A DNA stretch of 64,000 nucleotides from Gordius sp. MW1 (GCA_964036665.1 OZ038527.1:3596001-3660000), one strand, 5' to 3'. Shown: positions 12,291 through 25,601, counted from the first letter of the stretch. The notes: generated by a model not told the origin, from the letters alone. Numbers and translations: made by a program.

Positions 12291-13594
12291 ATCAATGAAA
12301 AAAATGCCTTATACCATTTTTGAATATCTATACTATTTTATTTTTAGATATCTTATTAATAAATCTAATTATTATTACATCTTATTTTTAAAAGTCATAT
12401 TTTTTAATATCTAACGCATTTTTATATATTTAAATTTTATTTTCAAAAATTTTTATTATAAGCCACAATAGGAATTATCCCAATTTAATAACATTTTACA
12501 TTAACCAAAAGTAAGTTATTAAATTTTATCATTTTTAGATGTGCGGTCGTAACAGGCAATCCAATTCTCTATTATTATTAAAAAGTTGATTAATTAATTT
12601 TATTATTTCTAATTTCCGCCTGTTGTTATTTTAATTGAAACTATTTTCTAACACTTAAAATTAACCTAATATTTAGGTTTGAAATTGCAGTTGTCATAAT
12701 TGAAAATTACAACTAGATAATCAATATATTATAATTATTATAATATAGCAATTAAAAGGGGAAAGGGGGAAATTATTCCTTCGTCATTTTATATTGATTT
12801 TTTTTTCAATGGTGCTATGCCAAGGTTAAACCCCTACCCCTATCTTCCTCTCTTATCCGCCCACCGCTAGGGGGCGGGAGTGGAGGAGATGAAGATTATT
12901 TCACAATATTGGCAGATTTATATATGGAAGAGAATACCAATAGTTTTATATTAATAGTAGTAGCCAGAATTTAATTTAAGGTTCATCAATTGGCCTGGTT
13001 ATTATTATAACCTCCTCCTTGCCTTTTATATTTTAGCAAATAAATTAATATAAAATTAGTAATACACTAAAGAAAGCCTAACCTAGACGAGGATAATTAT
13101 TGTTATAACTGGAAACATTCTTTACGACAATATGCATTTTAATTGCTATGCAATTATGGGCTCACTTTTTGAATTAATAATAGAATTTTTAAAGTATATT
13201 TGATTATTTTAATGTTCACATTTCATTTTACAAAACAATCCCTTGTTACATGGCCAGCTTCTGCCAAATTAAAAAAATACTATCTTTTTCTTCTTCAAAT
13301 TTTTATCACATGCAAAACATACGTTATAAAACGGCGAGTAAATTTGAGATTTTAAATTTAAATGAATTTTATTTGTTTTTTACAAAAAAGTAGATTTTTA
13401 TGTTGTGTAACTAGCATGGGAGTAGTCAAGGGGGAAACCCTAGCAATTATCCTACCCCCTATAGGCATTCTCGCCTCTTCACACCTTTCTCGCCCATAAA
13501 TTGCATAGCAAATATGCTACATTATATGCTACATTTATACGTAGAATAGATGAGTCGTCCCCTCTTCCCTTCCCCCCCCCCTTCCCTTCTCCCC

Positions 13595-13700
13595 CTTCTC
13601 CGGGGGTCTGGGGGCGGAGTCCCCAGTAGATGGGGGTTTGGGGGCAGAGCAGCAGGGGGTTTGGGGGCGAAGCCCCCAGTTACGCCCGAAGGGCGTATTT
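13595..13700. repeat. GC-rich hairpin cluster, left copy
   Basis: This contains CCGGGGGTCTGGGGGCGGAG, GGGGTTTGGGGGC and GGGGGCGAAGCCCCC units and ends ACGCCCGAAGGGCGTATTT. Fewer units and broken palindromes compared with 25602-25800 indicate either decay here or expansion there. Confidence 0.8.
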
Positions 13701-13800
13701 ATCCAAGGTTCGATCTATGTCCGTTTTTAATATTAACCGTCCCAGCTAGAATTTGTTTAGAAAATGTTTTTAAGTTCTACTCGAATGCATTCTCATTGCC

Positions 13801-13927
13801 GTAGGGGAGGCAAAGAGGGGCTGCCTCCCTCTAAATCCAAATTAAAAGGCTTAATTTCAAAAATTGTTATTTTTCCCCTCCCTAAATCATATTGACTCCC
13901 TCTAAATTCAATGCTTGTTAGGCCCAT
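13801..13927. repeat. MITE family A copy, diverged
   Basis: GAGGGGCTGCCTCCCTCTAA arm and the end CTTGTTAGGCCCATG; older and shorter than the other copies. Confidence 0.7.
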
Positions 13928-14848
13928 GTGGATTTTATACCATTAAACTTTTACAAAACCAAAAAGGACCAAAACAGTGTTAGAATATAAGTGTTTTAAT
14001 CTAAATGCCCCAATCAGTATGAGGCGTCTTTCTAAAAACAAGTAAAATGGAGATACTACATCTAAAAAAACAAACTGTATAATGTGAAGTAAACATTGCC
14101 TATTATTTAATGTGTAACTTTTACGAAGTATTTAAAAATCAATTAACATCTTGATACATTTCATACACGGTATTTAAATACACATGGGGACAAGGAGGAA
14201 GGGGGGGGGGGTAAATAAAACAACGCAATAACGCAAACAAAATGATGTGATAAATATCATATAAATATTCGTTTTTGAGCATCTCGTCTCATAAAACTGG
14301 AATAGCAAAATGTGATCTATAAATGTATCGGTTATACTATGCAGTCGTAATAATAAAATCAATAAGGATGCTGATATGTGAGGCGTATACTGAAGAAATG
14401 TGCATCGGGTTTGTATGGATGGGAAAGGGCTAATAACTTGAACCTCGAATCCATTCGTAAATTTCCGACACCAAAACCGAAACAAATAAACTAACTCAAG
14501 ACACGGATGTGACTCAACGAACTAACAAAATGTAAACAGGCATGATAGCACCATGGGCATAATTTCACGCTGGAAATTTATGTCCTCTAGGTTTGAAAGG
14601 GGTTATATATAATTCGAAGAAAACACCGGAATATCTTTAAAACGCTCTAAAAATTTTAGGATAAACCCACCAATTCGTGAATGCGATGGTTGAACTTAAC
14701 GAAGAGTTCGGAACTCGGAAAACAAAAGTATAGGAAACGGGAGTATTTGATATGATAGAGTAAGAGGCCCCTTTCCCCATCATAGTTTTTCTCTTTGGGA
14801 AAAGACTAAGAATCTTGGATTTGTAACAGGTTAGAGGCAGCAACCCTT
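13928..14848. other. ZIP 3'UTR and intergenic
   Basis: Lies just past the ZIP stop on the minus strand, so its right part is probably 3'UTR. The minus-strand ORF at 14174-14485 shows no recognisable domain. Confidence 0.45.
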
Positions 14849-17800
14849 TTAAAAGGAGATGTCAGAGGCGTATTTAGCTAGGACGCACATCGAGGTTAAG
14901 CCGATCGCTATACCGGTATACTGAATGACTAGAGTAGAGGGTAAGGATCCCGTTTTATTCGCCTTCTCAATCGATTTATTCAGCTCGGGCATCTAGCGCA
15001 TGAATTAAAAATTAAATTAATTGCTACATGCAATTTACGGGCTCGCTTTGCGTTGTCCGTCATCGTCCAGTCCAACATGTAATTTTTGAATAATCGCCGT
15101 GGAACCTTATAAGGGTTTTTAATGGCTGTGGACTTATGTTTCTGTAAAATACTTTTATTTTTTCTTTCGCAAATACATTAGTTTACAGACATTTCTATTA
15201 ATTAATGTTATTGTGTGAAATATAACAAGACGGGGGCCCCAACCGTCCGTCATTTGTGAAAACATACACATAAGGCCCTCCCCGCCCCTTTATAAAGTGT
15301 TGACCAAATAAATAGTGAAAAAAAACTTATAAAATCACGAAGTGATAATAAAGATCATGACCGGTGACTTTCTGGCCCAATATCGCTAACAGTGTATCTA
15401 GTTGATTTCTATCTGAAAAATAAATGTCTCCCAAATTAACAACTTTACTACAACTACTTCGCTAAATTACTAAACTCAATCAACTGCTTGACAGATTAGA
15501 TATTATACTGAGAAATTGTTAGTGATTACGTTCAAAACCAAAACCCGTTTGCCTTCTGGCCATCTTTAAGTTACAAAAACACAAATAACAAAATATAGAA
15601 ACAATCCTAAAGCCTATTTTAACCTGTAAATAACGTCAAGCTGATCTTTCCCGAAGTATATTTAATAGTTTCAGTACTCTTTCTCAAAAACACCCATGAA
15701 ATAAGATTTAAAAAGGAGAGGCTGATAAAATTTTGCGTTTGTAAAGTAGAAGTACCATATCGACGAGTGATATGTAGAGAAACATGCCGGCCGCCAGGGC
15801 GAATATGTAATAGCTGACTTCTTCGTTTTCTCCCAGCAAAATGCCGAAAAACATGCCTATGTAGCAGGTCGAGGCGGACACAAAATTGCAAAGCATCGCC
15901 TTCTTCACAGACATACCAGAGTTGATGAGGATAGCAAAATCGCCTTTAAAATACGATCACATGTCAATAAAGTCAAAGGTTATTACTTTCCTCTAAATCG
16001 TTATAATTCAGCCTAAAAGTGAATTTCTTTAGTTAAGTTTAATTTTAAAAATCTAGTATTGAATTAGATGGGCTTAAAAAGGTCAGAAATCCACTCACTA
16101 ATTTGGGTTATAAGGCAATAAAGCATCAATCACCAAATTAACTGCTAGATAAATGAGTTGAGTAGCTTGGGCTAATAGTAGCTTACCCAGTTCGTGGGGA
16201 AATTCTTCGAATATGACGGCCAATGATATGCTAACACCGGCTAAAATGCTTTGGGAGAAGGCGGCCCCAATGGATAAACCGTCGATGAAATTGTGAAGTC
16301 CATCGCCCAGCAAGATCATGTAAGCCAGGGTTACAACCGTGTTTTGTCCAGCAAAATGTAGGCCCTCTTCGTGACTACAAGTCTTGATCATCTATTAATC
16401 GCGGATAAAATCCCAATAAGTTAAAGTAATAATAAGAGTGGTAATTTGTAAAATTATTTAATAATAGAGCAAAAGCGATTTCTACTTAGTATCTATTTAA
16501 TCGTAGGCTATATCCCCAAAATATAGCAGCAGTACTAGTAGCGATTCGTATAATTATCGCATTATAACGCACGAATTTTTATTTTCAAACGCTAAGTTAC
16601 ACTAAATTCATGAGGCTATTGTCAGTACTAAATAGTTTACAAATCAATATGAAATTTAGAAGAATCGTACGCGCTGTGATTGACAAATTTTGAGGCTTAC
16701 ATTTGGTAGGGTACTAGAAAAAATTGTCGGCAAAGTGCGACATTAAACCTAGAAATCTAAAAAATGGTATTAAAGACTTAATTTTCGAGCGAGAGGGCAT
16801 CAGGAATCTCATTAAGACCCCCACCAGATTCGCTGTAAACTTTCATTTGGGCGTAAGATTCGCTTTTGGCAAAAAAAAATAATTTTGACGAAACAAGTAA
16901 TTTTTTCGAGCTACATAACCCTTAAATATTACTACCCCTCCCACGTCATAAATAATATTTCAACTACAAATTATGACTAAGCCTAGAGTTCGACCAAGAA
17001 AAACAGACCAAAAAATCGTTGGTCTGGTTATGTTTAGTCGACTAAAACCATAGGTCGACCAAACGAAACCGAACCAACACTAGAATCCAACCTCGTCCGG
17101 GGTTATCGTTATGGCTGGGGCATTATCGTCATCCAAATCGTAAGCCATGGGTACCATGGAAACGTGTCTCTTACCGGCAGCCCCGCGAGAATTGCCAAGC
17201 CCGCCGGCGCGGGTTGTTGAATCTTGACTAGCCTTACGCTTGAGCACGGAGGAGCAGGAATGGGCTCTCGCCCTTTTACTGATCTCGTTTTGACCCGATG
17301 ATGACAGTTGGCAAAATTGATTGTCCTCCCCGTTCGAATCTAACGTGTCCTATTGTTCCAATAATAAAAGTATATATTAGGGGGAAATTAAAAAAAATTT
17401 CGGGTCGGGTCCAAATTTTATATTAGAAAATGCTCTGTCTCCGTTTTAATGAGTGACGACAGAAAAATTGAATAGACCATTCCCATGTAATCACTTCACT
17501 CTAGTATCGCAATGGTAATTTTTAGGATCATGGTGTCCATGGGCGTAGCCAGCATTGGAATTAGAGGGGGCAATTGATTTGGGGAGGGGAAAAATGATCA
17601 TTTTTTGAAATTTTAGCCACAATTTTAATAAATTTCAACAAATCTTTGGATTTCCTCTGCCTTGCCGCCTTGGCTACGAACATGATCGTGTCATTGACAA
17701 AAAATTTATAAATGATCACCTCGCCCCCATTCTCTAATAGTGTTTTTTTTTAAATTTTGACTAACTAGGACGCGCTCACCGGTGGCAGGGCACCCCTAAA

Positions 17801-20800
17801 TAAAGAGTTAAAAAGGGCACTTAGTTTTATAGTGCTTTCATCAAACCTTCGGGCTTGTCTTAATATCGAATTCAGAATTAAATCGCGTGAATTTATGGTC
17901 TAAATATCATATTCATTTTCATGGACCACCCTCGATTGTTATCGTTAATTTTTTTATAGTTAAAAAGTTTATACGTTTATTTCAACACTTTCGATTAAAT
18001 CCAAACTTTGCTAATACCTAAAAACTTGATAATCGTACAATATTAAAACTTAAGAAAAACTTTGCATCTTACAAAATCGTTGTTAGTTATGCGTCTGAAA
18101 TGTAAATCTGCTGTGAATTTGTAGTTTAGACACGGCTATGTAATGACCCGTACTACGTTTTTTGCTGCGATGCAAAATCCCATATATTAATACAAGCCCT
18201 AAGAATTACGAACAAAGAAAACTCTAGATAATCGCAATATCAATTATAAAAACGCCTTTTTCGGCCTGTCCCCTCAGATTTTAATGAAAATTGGTGCACA
18301 GTGGAGACTATAAATATTAGCTCATTTGGAATATTACTTTTCGTTGTGGGCCAAAAGGTTAAAAATCGGTCTTTTACGGCAAAGGGTCATGACGCCAAAT
18401 TCGATAACATTTTAAAATTATACACTCCCTAATCATAAAGTCATGTTGAAATGGAAAAGATCTAACTTTATAAACCAATAAAAATACCTAATAGGCCAGC
18501 CACACGTTTAAACACAGTCACTTCATAAATAATACAGCTATGAACTCCGTCGATTTAAGCAAACAAATTACGTTTAAATCATCTTCGGGTTCGGGTGCTA
18601 GGGCATGAGCCGCGAGCTGTGGTCTATTATTGGTGTCTCGAACCATCTCCTTCTCCATTTCCAAAGCACTGAGTTGGGTGAAATTGGTCACCACCAAGTT
18701 ACCATTGCTCGCACCACCCTGTGGTAGGGCTTTGTGTTGTTGATGGTTAGTGACGTTATTACCACAACGGGCCGATCCATTGGGCAAAGACGAAGCCTTG
18801 GCGCGTAAATACGAAAAAACGGCTATAGAGACCTGCACGGGAGACCCGAAACCCGACCCGGACCCCAACATCGTGTCGGGTTTGGGTTTAAAATTTTTAA
18901 AAAAAGTACGGTCGGGTCGTGTTCGTGTAGAAAAAAGGTAACTTTGCAGTTCTCTATCGGCTATACCTTAGTTTTTACTTTGTATTTTAAACAAATAATA
19001 CGAGTCGAGTCTATTATTTGAAGTTGCGGGGCTCTGGCCTAAAACCGCGTTTTAAAATTAGTATTTTTCAACCTAAATTACGAAAATAATTCTCAGGACC
19101 TCTAGCTTAAGATTTCAATCATTTTTAGGGTCGGAAGACACAACTAAAGATAACTAAACTACAAATACAGCACAAACGCGCTTAAAAATAATCCGGGGGA
19201 AAAAACTCGGTTTTTAAAAAGATCAATATTTTTAACTTTAACAGCATAAAACCTTAGCTTTAATACGTAAATTACTCCATTAAGTTTGCTGTATTGCAAT
19301 ATTCAAAATTTTGTTTCGCACAATAAGTACGAGCCCATAATTCTCCCTTAGTTGTTAAACGATTCAATAAATCCCACTTAAACAACGGATTTTTAAATCA
19401 CAAATTCAGTGCCAAAACTAGTCTTTTTTTTGCTCGCCATCTAACCTTAGAGTTTGGTTCGTAAGCATTTTTGGGACCCGAGCCGATGCCACAACACGAA
19501 CCCAAACAGCAGGTCGGCAATAGAAATCGAACGAAAGTTCGCCTTTTTCCCTTCTCCTCTGCGTAATCTTGGCCCGCTTTAAGGGCAAGTCGTTCTTCTT
19601 CTTGAGCCAATTTCGCGGCCTAATACAAACGATAATACAATGTTAAACCAACAAATCTTCAGTGGATTACTACTAGACCGGTGTAGGGTGTCAGCACTGA
19701 GCGTGTTAACACTAAACACCCCTTTTGATGGAAACATGATTAATATCTTTTTCGCAAATAGCTAAATTTGACCTTTATTAAATATAATGTCAGTCAAATT
19801 GGCTATTGACAGCTCATATCTAAAACGGCTGGCCTCTATCATGCTACACCGGACAATACGGATATGTTTTCTTATAAATCACAAGCATATAAATTGCATA
19901 GCAATATAATATATATATTAATAACAAAAATTCACACAGCGATGAAAATATTTATTTTATACTAGTCGGTGTTTTTGATCGCAAATGCTCTTACTGTTTT
20001 GCATTTTTAAAGATACCTGACCTTTACAGAGTCAATTCAATATTTGCCTGGGCGTAGCAAGGGGGGGGGCAGGGAGGGGTGGCTGTTCAAATTTATTAAA
20101 AATTTTGGCTAAAATTCCTAAACTTTTCGCTGCTATTGTAATAAATTTCTGAAATTCTTAGAGCAAAAAATGAAAAAGCTCAAATATCAGTAACACCAAA
20201 AAATCCATATTTTGGGGGATCTATATTATCCGAGATATTTATAAACCGACCCATCTATAATTGTCGCTTATCTTGATCTCTAATCCTCTCCTCCCCTAAA
20301 AACCTAGTTTAAATTACAATAGTCAACCCAATCAAATGAAACAATTTTAAATTATTCCAATTATTTAATATTTGTAATGGTCTTGATGCTATTATGCTTT
20401 TTTAAATGAAAATATATTTTCAAGCGCCGTGCCATAGTGAATGTGTTTATGCCAAAAAAATAGAATTCTTTCCTTACTACCACTCCCTTCCCCGTCAACT
20501 TAACCAAACATCACTCACTATTCACTACTACCCAAATATGGCAATCATTATGCTAAAACAACTTCAGGTAACAAAGAAATCCCCAAAATCGTAAAATTGA
20601 AAAAAAAATTTGTATAGGCACGACAAGACATTTTCGTCGAAAGAGTCTATGTATTGCAATGCGATAAGATAGAAAATCAATTCGATGGAGCCTAGGTGGT
20701 AACAGAAACCAGAAAAGCCCAACCCGCCTGTGGTAAAATTAGACTTTCGGGGGGTGGGCAATTGGGGCTCAGTGAGAATTTTTAATCGTGTATTATTTTC

Positions 20801-23800
20801 TCACTATTTTAGATTATATCATATTTATTAATTGTAGTTCTTATTTAAAAAAATCGAGAATTAAACTTAACAATTAAAATTTTTACAGGTATATAGCAAA
20901 ATTATCAGCTAAAATTAAAAAATCATCATTTCAGGCCGGACAGTTCGGACAACTCTTATGATTCGAGCTCGGTCAGGCGGACACTTAGAAATATTACGCC
21001 GATTCCGGGGAGGGGGGGGGGGAAATTTAGCTAAAAAATTGAACCAGGCCGGGTTCGGGCAGGAAAATTCAAACAAATCTGACCTCTAGGTGGTAGACTT
21101 AAGTGCTGGTCGTATTATGTGAACTGCAGACGTTAAAGCCCTGCATGGGTGACCCGAAACCCGACCCGAACACCACCATTTAAAACGCTTTCGGGTCGGG
21201 TCGGGTTCTGTTTTAAACGCTTTTGGGTCGGGTCGGGTTCGGGTCGGAAAAAGTGACCTTACAGGGCTTAAGCATACGTCGTTACCTTAAATATGCCGCC
21301 AAAAAGGTATATATATAAACTCTACCCCATCCAACACCATATAAATTAGCAAATAATGATGTAGGAAAGAGTAAGACTATAAAAAGGTTGCCACTGCCAA
21401 ACAGATCGAAATCTATTAGGTGAGACAGAGACACGGTTAGGTAACGACTTGACGAGTAAATTGTCACTAATGCGACCTTCGTTTATTAACCACGTATTTT
21501 ATGTTAGTGGGTAAACAATTAGGTGCTTGCTCGATCGAGGTTAAGCATCTTTCAACTCACTACCTAGGACTGTCGTAAAAATGCATCTAAATTTCCACTA
21601 ATATATAAGGGTAAACGTTTATATATGCCGATACGGAATAATTTAAGGGGTTTTAGATTAGTCAAACGGTGAGTAAGTAATGTTGTTCATAGGTGGTAAA
21701 TGGCGTAATAAGCAGTCTTAGTTTGAGACATTTTGTATTATCTTCTATAAGTAGAGAGTGTACGCCAAACAAACCTGTTTTTATTAAGAAGCAAGAAAAC
21801 TGTTTAAAAACGTTAATAATCGTTCCATTAACTTACACAATGATGCGCTACAAAATCAAATGCCTATTTAAAGTTTTAGAGTTGTAAAAACGGCTAAGTT
21901 TTGTTTGGTCGATCTTTGGTTCAACTAAGGCTAATGTAAATTTCATTGTATAAATACGGTGGATTTGGATTGATAGCGTAGGTAGAGGGAAATGGAACGC
22001 AGTATTTCCGACACTTATAGTCCATCTTCAGAAAAAAAAAAAAAAAAAAGGAGAAGATGAAGTCTCAAAAAAAAAAAAAAAAAAAAAAAGTCGACTATGG
22101 TCTGTATTTCAAATTTCGACTAAGCCTAAAGGTCGACTAAGAGAAACAGACCAAAAAACCTTTACTTTGTTTATATTTAGTCTACTAAAACCAAAGGTCG
22201 ACCTGGCCGTTTTTACAACACTAATGCCTATATCTTCTATATTTATCGCATAAGGAACATTAAAACATAAAACAACAATATAAATAAAATTAATGACTCA
22301 AAATATCGTCTGCCTGCATTCTACAAAGACAAAGACAAAGAAAAATCCGCTAGATTTTAGACCGTTATAAGTCTCTCGTCACACTTTATATATTTGTAAT
22401 AGCATAAAAGAGCATAAATAATTTTTATTTGCTTAAAAATGAAGATAAATTTATGAATATATACTCGTCGTTTTTCCAGGAATAATTTTATGAGCCACTC
22501 GGTGACGAGAAAAAGGTAGATGCCCCCAATCACGGTCCCACTTTTTTTGATGTAAGAATGATGCACGTCGTTTTCTAACAGATTGAACGCCTAAGCAAAT
22601 CGACACGAAGCACATTTAATTTTTAAAAATAGCAAAAATTGATGAGTATCAAAAATGAAGTTAAACCAACAGCTCTTAATTGACTCAGACCGGTTAGATA
22701 AATAAAATTGTGTAATTAAACAAAACTTTAATTTATATAAAAAAAGGTATCAAATGCAAAATGTAGCATACCCTCAAACATGATTAATTAAAAATTTTTA
22801 AGGTTTGGGTAACAAACCCAGCGATTTTTAATATAATTTAAACTTTATGGCCATAAGATTGAGCCTTTAACATTATAAAATAGTAAATTTGATAAATAAT
22901 AAAAATGATACTTGAGGTATGAGGTGAAAAACGGCGCTCCCAGAGAGAGAGCCAACGGCTAGACCCATCATAAATTGTAGCATCATTTTAAAATACTTTT
23001 TCTTCATGAAACTCAAAAACAAGGCTCCGGTCAGGGCACAAAAACATATGATCGTGACGAAAAGGATGGCGTAGCCCCACACTATCGAAAATAAATCAAA
23101 TGGGAAAAATTAACCAAAATACCCATTTTTATAATTAAAAATTTATAAATATGTAAATTCAGGTGTAAAAATATCAATCATGAAGAGGTAATATATGTAA
23201 AAACATAATTAATCTCGTTTAAAAGCTACATGTAAATATAATATTAGACATAATCAACTTTAATACAAACAAAATGTTAAGTTCTGACTCTGAGCGCATC
23301 GAAATATCACGTGACCGCATTGTAGAAATCGTTTGGCTTTCTCAAACGCGAATACTACTAGTTTACGATAAAATTCCAAACTCCAAAATATAATAGATGT
23401 ATATTCTCAAAGATGATGGTAATTTAAAACAATACCAAACTAAATTTCTAAAAGAATACTACTAATAAAAAAGTACAATTTACAATATACATACACATTA
23501 AATCGCACTTCCAAAAAACGCATGTAAATAACCTAAAAACTTATTCAGCCCAAAATATTTGGTACGTAAAACGAAAATAATCATAGATTCTGCATCCTGA
23601 TAGCAAAGCAGGTATCGCATGTATAATTTACCTTGTTTAGGGTTAGGTTTTTTATGCACTATAACGTCAGAATTCGGTGCTTTAGGGGGCAGGTTTTGGG
23701 CCAAAGTCAAGCCATCTAGAGCAACGGCCCGCCTAGATTGTTGTCCCGCTTCCCAGGCCTTTATATCTCCGATCAAAGCATCGTAATTATCTCGCCTAAG

Positions 23801-24627
23801 CCGGGCCCTCAGTTCGGCCTCAACCCTTTGGGCTTGAGGGGAGGCGTCGAATGCGGCCAAAATTCGGGTCAAAACTTTAACCATGTAATGAACCACTTTG
23901 TTACCCCCAACTTCGTGCTGTTGCCCATCCTAGAACAAAATAACAATGGGATGGAAGGGAGAACTATTCATAAAAAATGGGGTGGTAAAAATGATATTTT
24001 ATCTTTAAACTTATAGATATATGATATTAATTAAAATATAAAGGCATCAAGATAGACCAGTTGCAAATGGATATGCCAAACAAAAATGGAATTTGGGCTC
24101 GGGCGAGGTCGGAAAAGTTAAAGCCAATCAGCGAGCGGTCATTAGTTAGTCTTTATGTGGTAGCAAAAAAGACGTTTGAACACAATTTTATAAGCCTAAA
24201 TGATTTTTTTATACGAAAGAATTTTAAATCCTTTGCCGACTCTTGGCCAATTTTAGAAGATGATCATATAGATTTTGTATTTAACCAATATGTAATTTTT
24301 TTGCATTACGCTTATATATATGTAACTTTGTTTTCGTGAAAATAAACTTTTTAACCATAAAAAAATCAAATTAAACCTAAATGGGACAGGACAACCAAAA
24401 GTGAGCCCATAAAAAAATAGGAAAACGAGAGTTAAAGAAAAGTTATAGCAAATAGTTTTAACCTTGGCCCCTTCTCCTCCATCTTGCTTATACTCGGCAT
24501 AGGTTTGGGATATGGCGGCTATGATGTTTTTAGCGATCGCACTGTTTCGCTCAGCCTCGACCGGGCTCATTTGAAATGGGATTCCTTTAGTTCCTCCAGG
24601 TCCAGTGCCTTCGGATATTCCATTATT
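14849..24627 (-). CDS. SLC39A8/14-like: ZIP-family divalent metal transporter, SLC39A8/14 type (10 exons seen, 5' end missing or at 33129)
   Basis: Exons 5'->3' on the minus strand are 24627-24463, 23929-23632, 23081-22912, 22590-22465, 19619-19446, 18796-18572, 17349-17092, 16391-16187, 15943-15756 and 14992-14849 (stop TAA). They join in phase to 650 aa. ZIP8/ZIP14 import Zn, Mn and Fe across the plasma membrane (family knowledge). The first two exons encode a hydrophilic, probably extracellular domain. TM1-2 follow from VWGYAILFV to HLIPQ, then TM3 ([11 protein letters not shown]). Exons 5-7 give a roughly 220-residue cytosolic loop with a CC..CC cluster ([14 protein letters not shown]). 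The metal site is clear: DGLHNFIDG in TM4 and EEFPHELGD in TM5, where Glu replaces the first His of the LIV-1 consensus, as in ZIP8/14. The last TMs run [16 protein letters not shown], then MPELN to the C-terminus. The loop is much longer than in vertebrate ZIP14. The donors after exons 1, 5 and 7 are weak (GTTxxx), so the loop model is the least certain part. Confidence 0.9.
16972..17081. repeat. MITE family B half copy in a ZIP intron
   Basis: Contains GACTAAGCCTAGAGTTCGAC and TTTAGTCGACTAAAACC; the left half is missing. It ends about 11 bp from the exon at 17092 and is antisense to it. Confidence 0.7.
17538..17684. repeat. MITE family A copy in a ZIP intron
   Basis: Starts CATGGGCGTAGCCAGCATTG and ends CTTGGCTACGAACATG. 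Lies between the exons at 17349 and 18572. Confidence 0.85.
18255..18460. repeat. Dispersed repeat (CGGCCTGTCCCCTCAG type)
   Basis: Same family as 1675-1900 and 56080-56290, ending in an AATCATAAAGTCATGTTG-like block. Positioned between the ZIP exons at 17349 and 18572. Confidence 0.65.
18835..18915. repeat. Foldback repeat of CCCGACCC/GGGTCGGG, in ZIP intron 5
   Basis: ACCCGAAACCCGACCCGG faces GTACGGTCGGGTCG across a short AT core. Related copies lie at 21140-21255 and, decayed, near 1125. Confidence 0.65.
20048..20130. repeat. MITE family A fragment
   Basis: GGGCGTAGCAAGGGGGGGG and the first arm only; the distal half is missing. Confidence 0.65.
21138..21256. repeat. Foldback MITE of GACCCGAAACCCGACCC ends
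   Basis: Left GGTGACCCGAAACCCGACCC and right GGTCGGGTTCGGGTCGG arms flank two TTTTAAACGCTTT-type blocks. Confidence 0.7.
21877..22223. repeat. MITE family B copy interrupted by a poly-A retroposon
   Basis: Left arm GTTGTAAAAACGGCTAAGTT at 21880 and right arm GGCCGTTTTTACAACACTAA ending 22223 are the two halves of one element. About 155 bp (21935-22089) unrelated to the family sit between. Confidence 0.82.
21935..22089 (+). mobile_element. Short poly-A-tailed retroposon (SINE- or retrocopy-like)
   Basis: The insert begins TGTAAATTTCATTG, carries TATAAATACGGTGG and GATAGCGTAGGTAGAGGG, has two A-rich tracts (22030-22048 and 22069-22089) separated by GGAGAAGATGAAGTC, and ends in the longer A tract. 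A poly-A end inside an otherwise continuous MITE points to retroposition. The source RNA is not recognised, and no A/B boxes are obvious. Confidence 0.55.
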
Positions 24628-24797
24628 CTGCGTGACAAAAACACTTGGAATTTAATAATTCTATCATTCCTAGATACACGTTGCTATACAATTCCTAAGG
24701 GAACCCCTGGTGAGAAAAATGTTTCCTTTCGATAAAAAATCTAAAATACGAGTGGCATAGAAAATGGCGGGGCCCAAGTAACTACAAGGAATATATA

Positions 24798-24964
24798 CAT
24801 GGGCGTAGCCAAAGGGCGGGGGCAGGGAAGGGCGGCTGCCCTTCTCTCAATCCAAAAATTTGTTGAAATTTAATAAAATTATGGCAAAAAATTTAAAAAA
24901 TTACCATTTCGCTCCTCCCTTAATCATTATTGTCCCCCTCTAATTCCAACTGGCTAGGCCCATG
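24798..24964. repeat. MITE family A copy upstream of the first recognised ZIP exon
   Basis: Starts CATGGGCGTAGCCAAAGG and ends TGGCTAGGCCCATG, about 170 bp 5' of exon 24627. Confidence 0.85.
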
Positions 24965-25130
24965 AATTGGGATTACAGAAAGTATTAAAGATTGGTTTAA
25001 AATTGTAATCACCTTACTAAACTTTGATTACACTAACATTAAGAAGGAATTTTTTATCCTTATGAAATTAATTATGCGTTTTAAGCATAAAAGAGTTATA
25101 TTAACAATAATGAACTCAGGCGAGTGGCCA

Positions 25131-25362
25131 GGATTTTCTCAAGGGGGGGGGGACTACAAAAATTTCAAAAACTTCATAGGAGCTAACTCCCGATGATTTG
25201 TCAATAAAGCCAATCCATTTAATCTATTCTTAGACATGGTATTTCTAATGTAAGTTTTTAGCCTCCTCAGCGTTGGGAAGCTATGAAAAAAATTTTCAAA
25301 TTTTTGCCAAGGGGGGGGGGGAATTTCCCGTCCCCCCTCTTTATTTACGCCACTGCATGAAC
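25131..25362. repeat. Foldback-like repeat with G-run arms in the ZIP 5' region
   Basis: GAGTGGCCAGGATTTTCTCA and TTATTTACGCCACTGC ends surround two GGGGGGGGG runs and a less repetitive middle. It resembles family A in style but the ends differ. Confidence 0.5.
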
Positions 25363-25601
25363 TTTAACTAGACGAACATAACTCAATATATTTGAGGAAT
25401 TGAACTAATATTTACTTCGATAAAAATCTGAACTTGTAAAAAAATTAAAATTTGAGTGTGACCAGCTCCGCTTTAGTTTTTTTAAAAGGAATCAAAGAAT
25501 ACTAGGCTTGTGCCAAAAATTTCCTATTTTATTTGCCATATTTTTCAATAAGAAAAGCGAACATATAAAGCACGACAAAATTAAAAATCGTCGTGTTAAA
25601 A

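Larger units (their letters stand above)
11413..13700 (+). repeat. Composite repeat, left copy (minisatellite + AT-rich core + GC hairpin cluster)
   Basis: The copy starts with TTAATTGCTATGCAATTTAT followed by GGGCTCAC, then repeated GTCACGCACCGA motifs (11467-11520), a tRNA-T-arm-like motif (11567-11582), about five units of the 127-bp minisatellite (11585-12290) and a unique AT-rich stretch (12300-12720). Next comes a purine-rich/pyrimidine-rich block with CCGCCCACCGCTAGGGGGCG near 12860, and last a GC-rich cluster ending in ACGCCCGAAGGGCGTATTT (13700). Each block recurs in reverse complement, in the same relative order, at 25602-28706. The sequences beyond both ends differ, which defines the unit's borders. 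Identity as a mobile element is inferred. Confidence 0.75.

Noticed and set aside
13595-13720. Helitron 3' end at the GC hairpin
   Set aside because: The hairpin is not followed by CTRR and no TC 5' end or Rep/helicase was seen.
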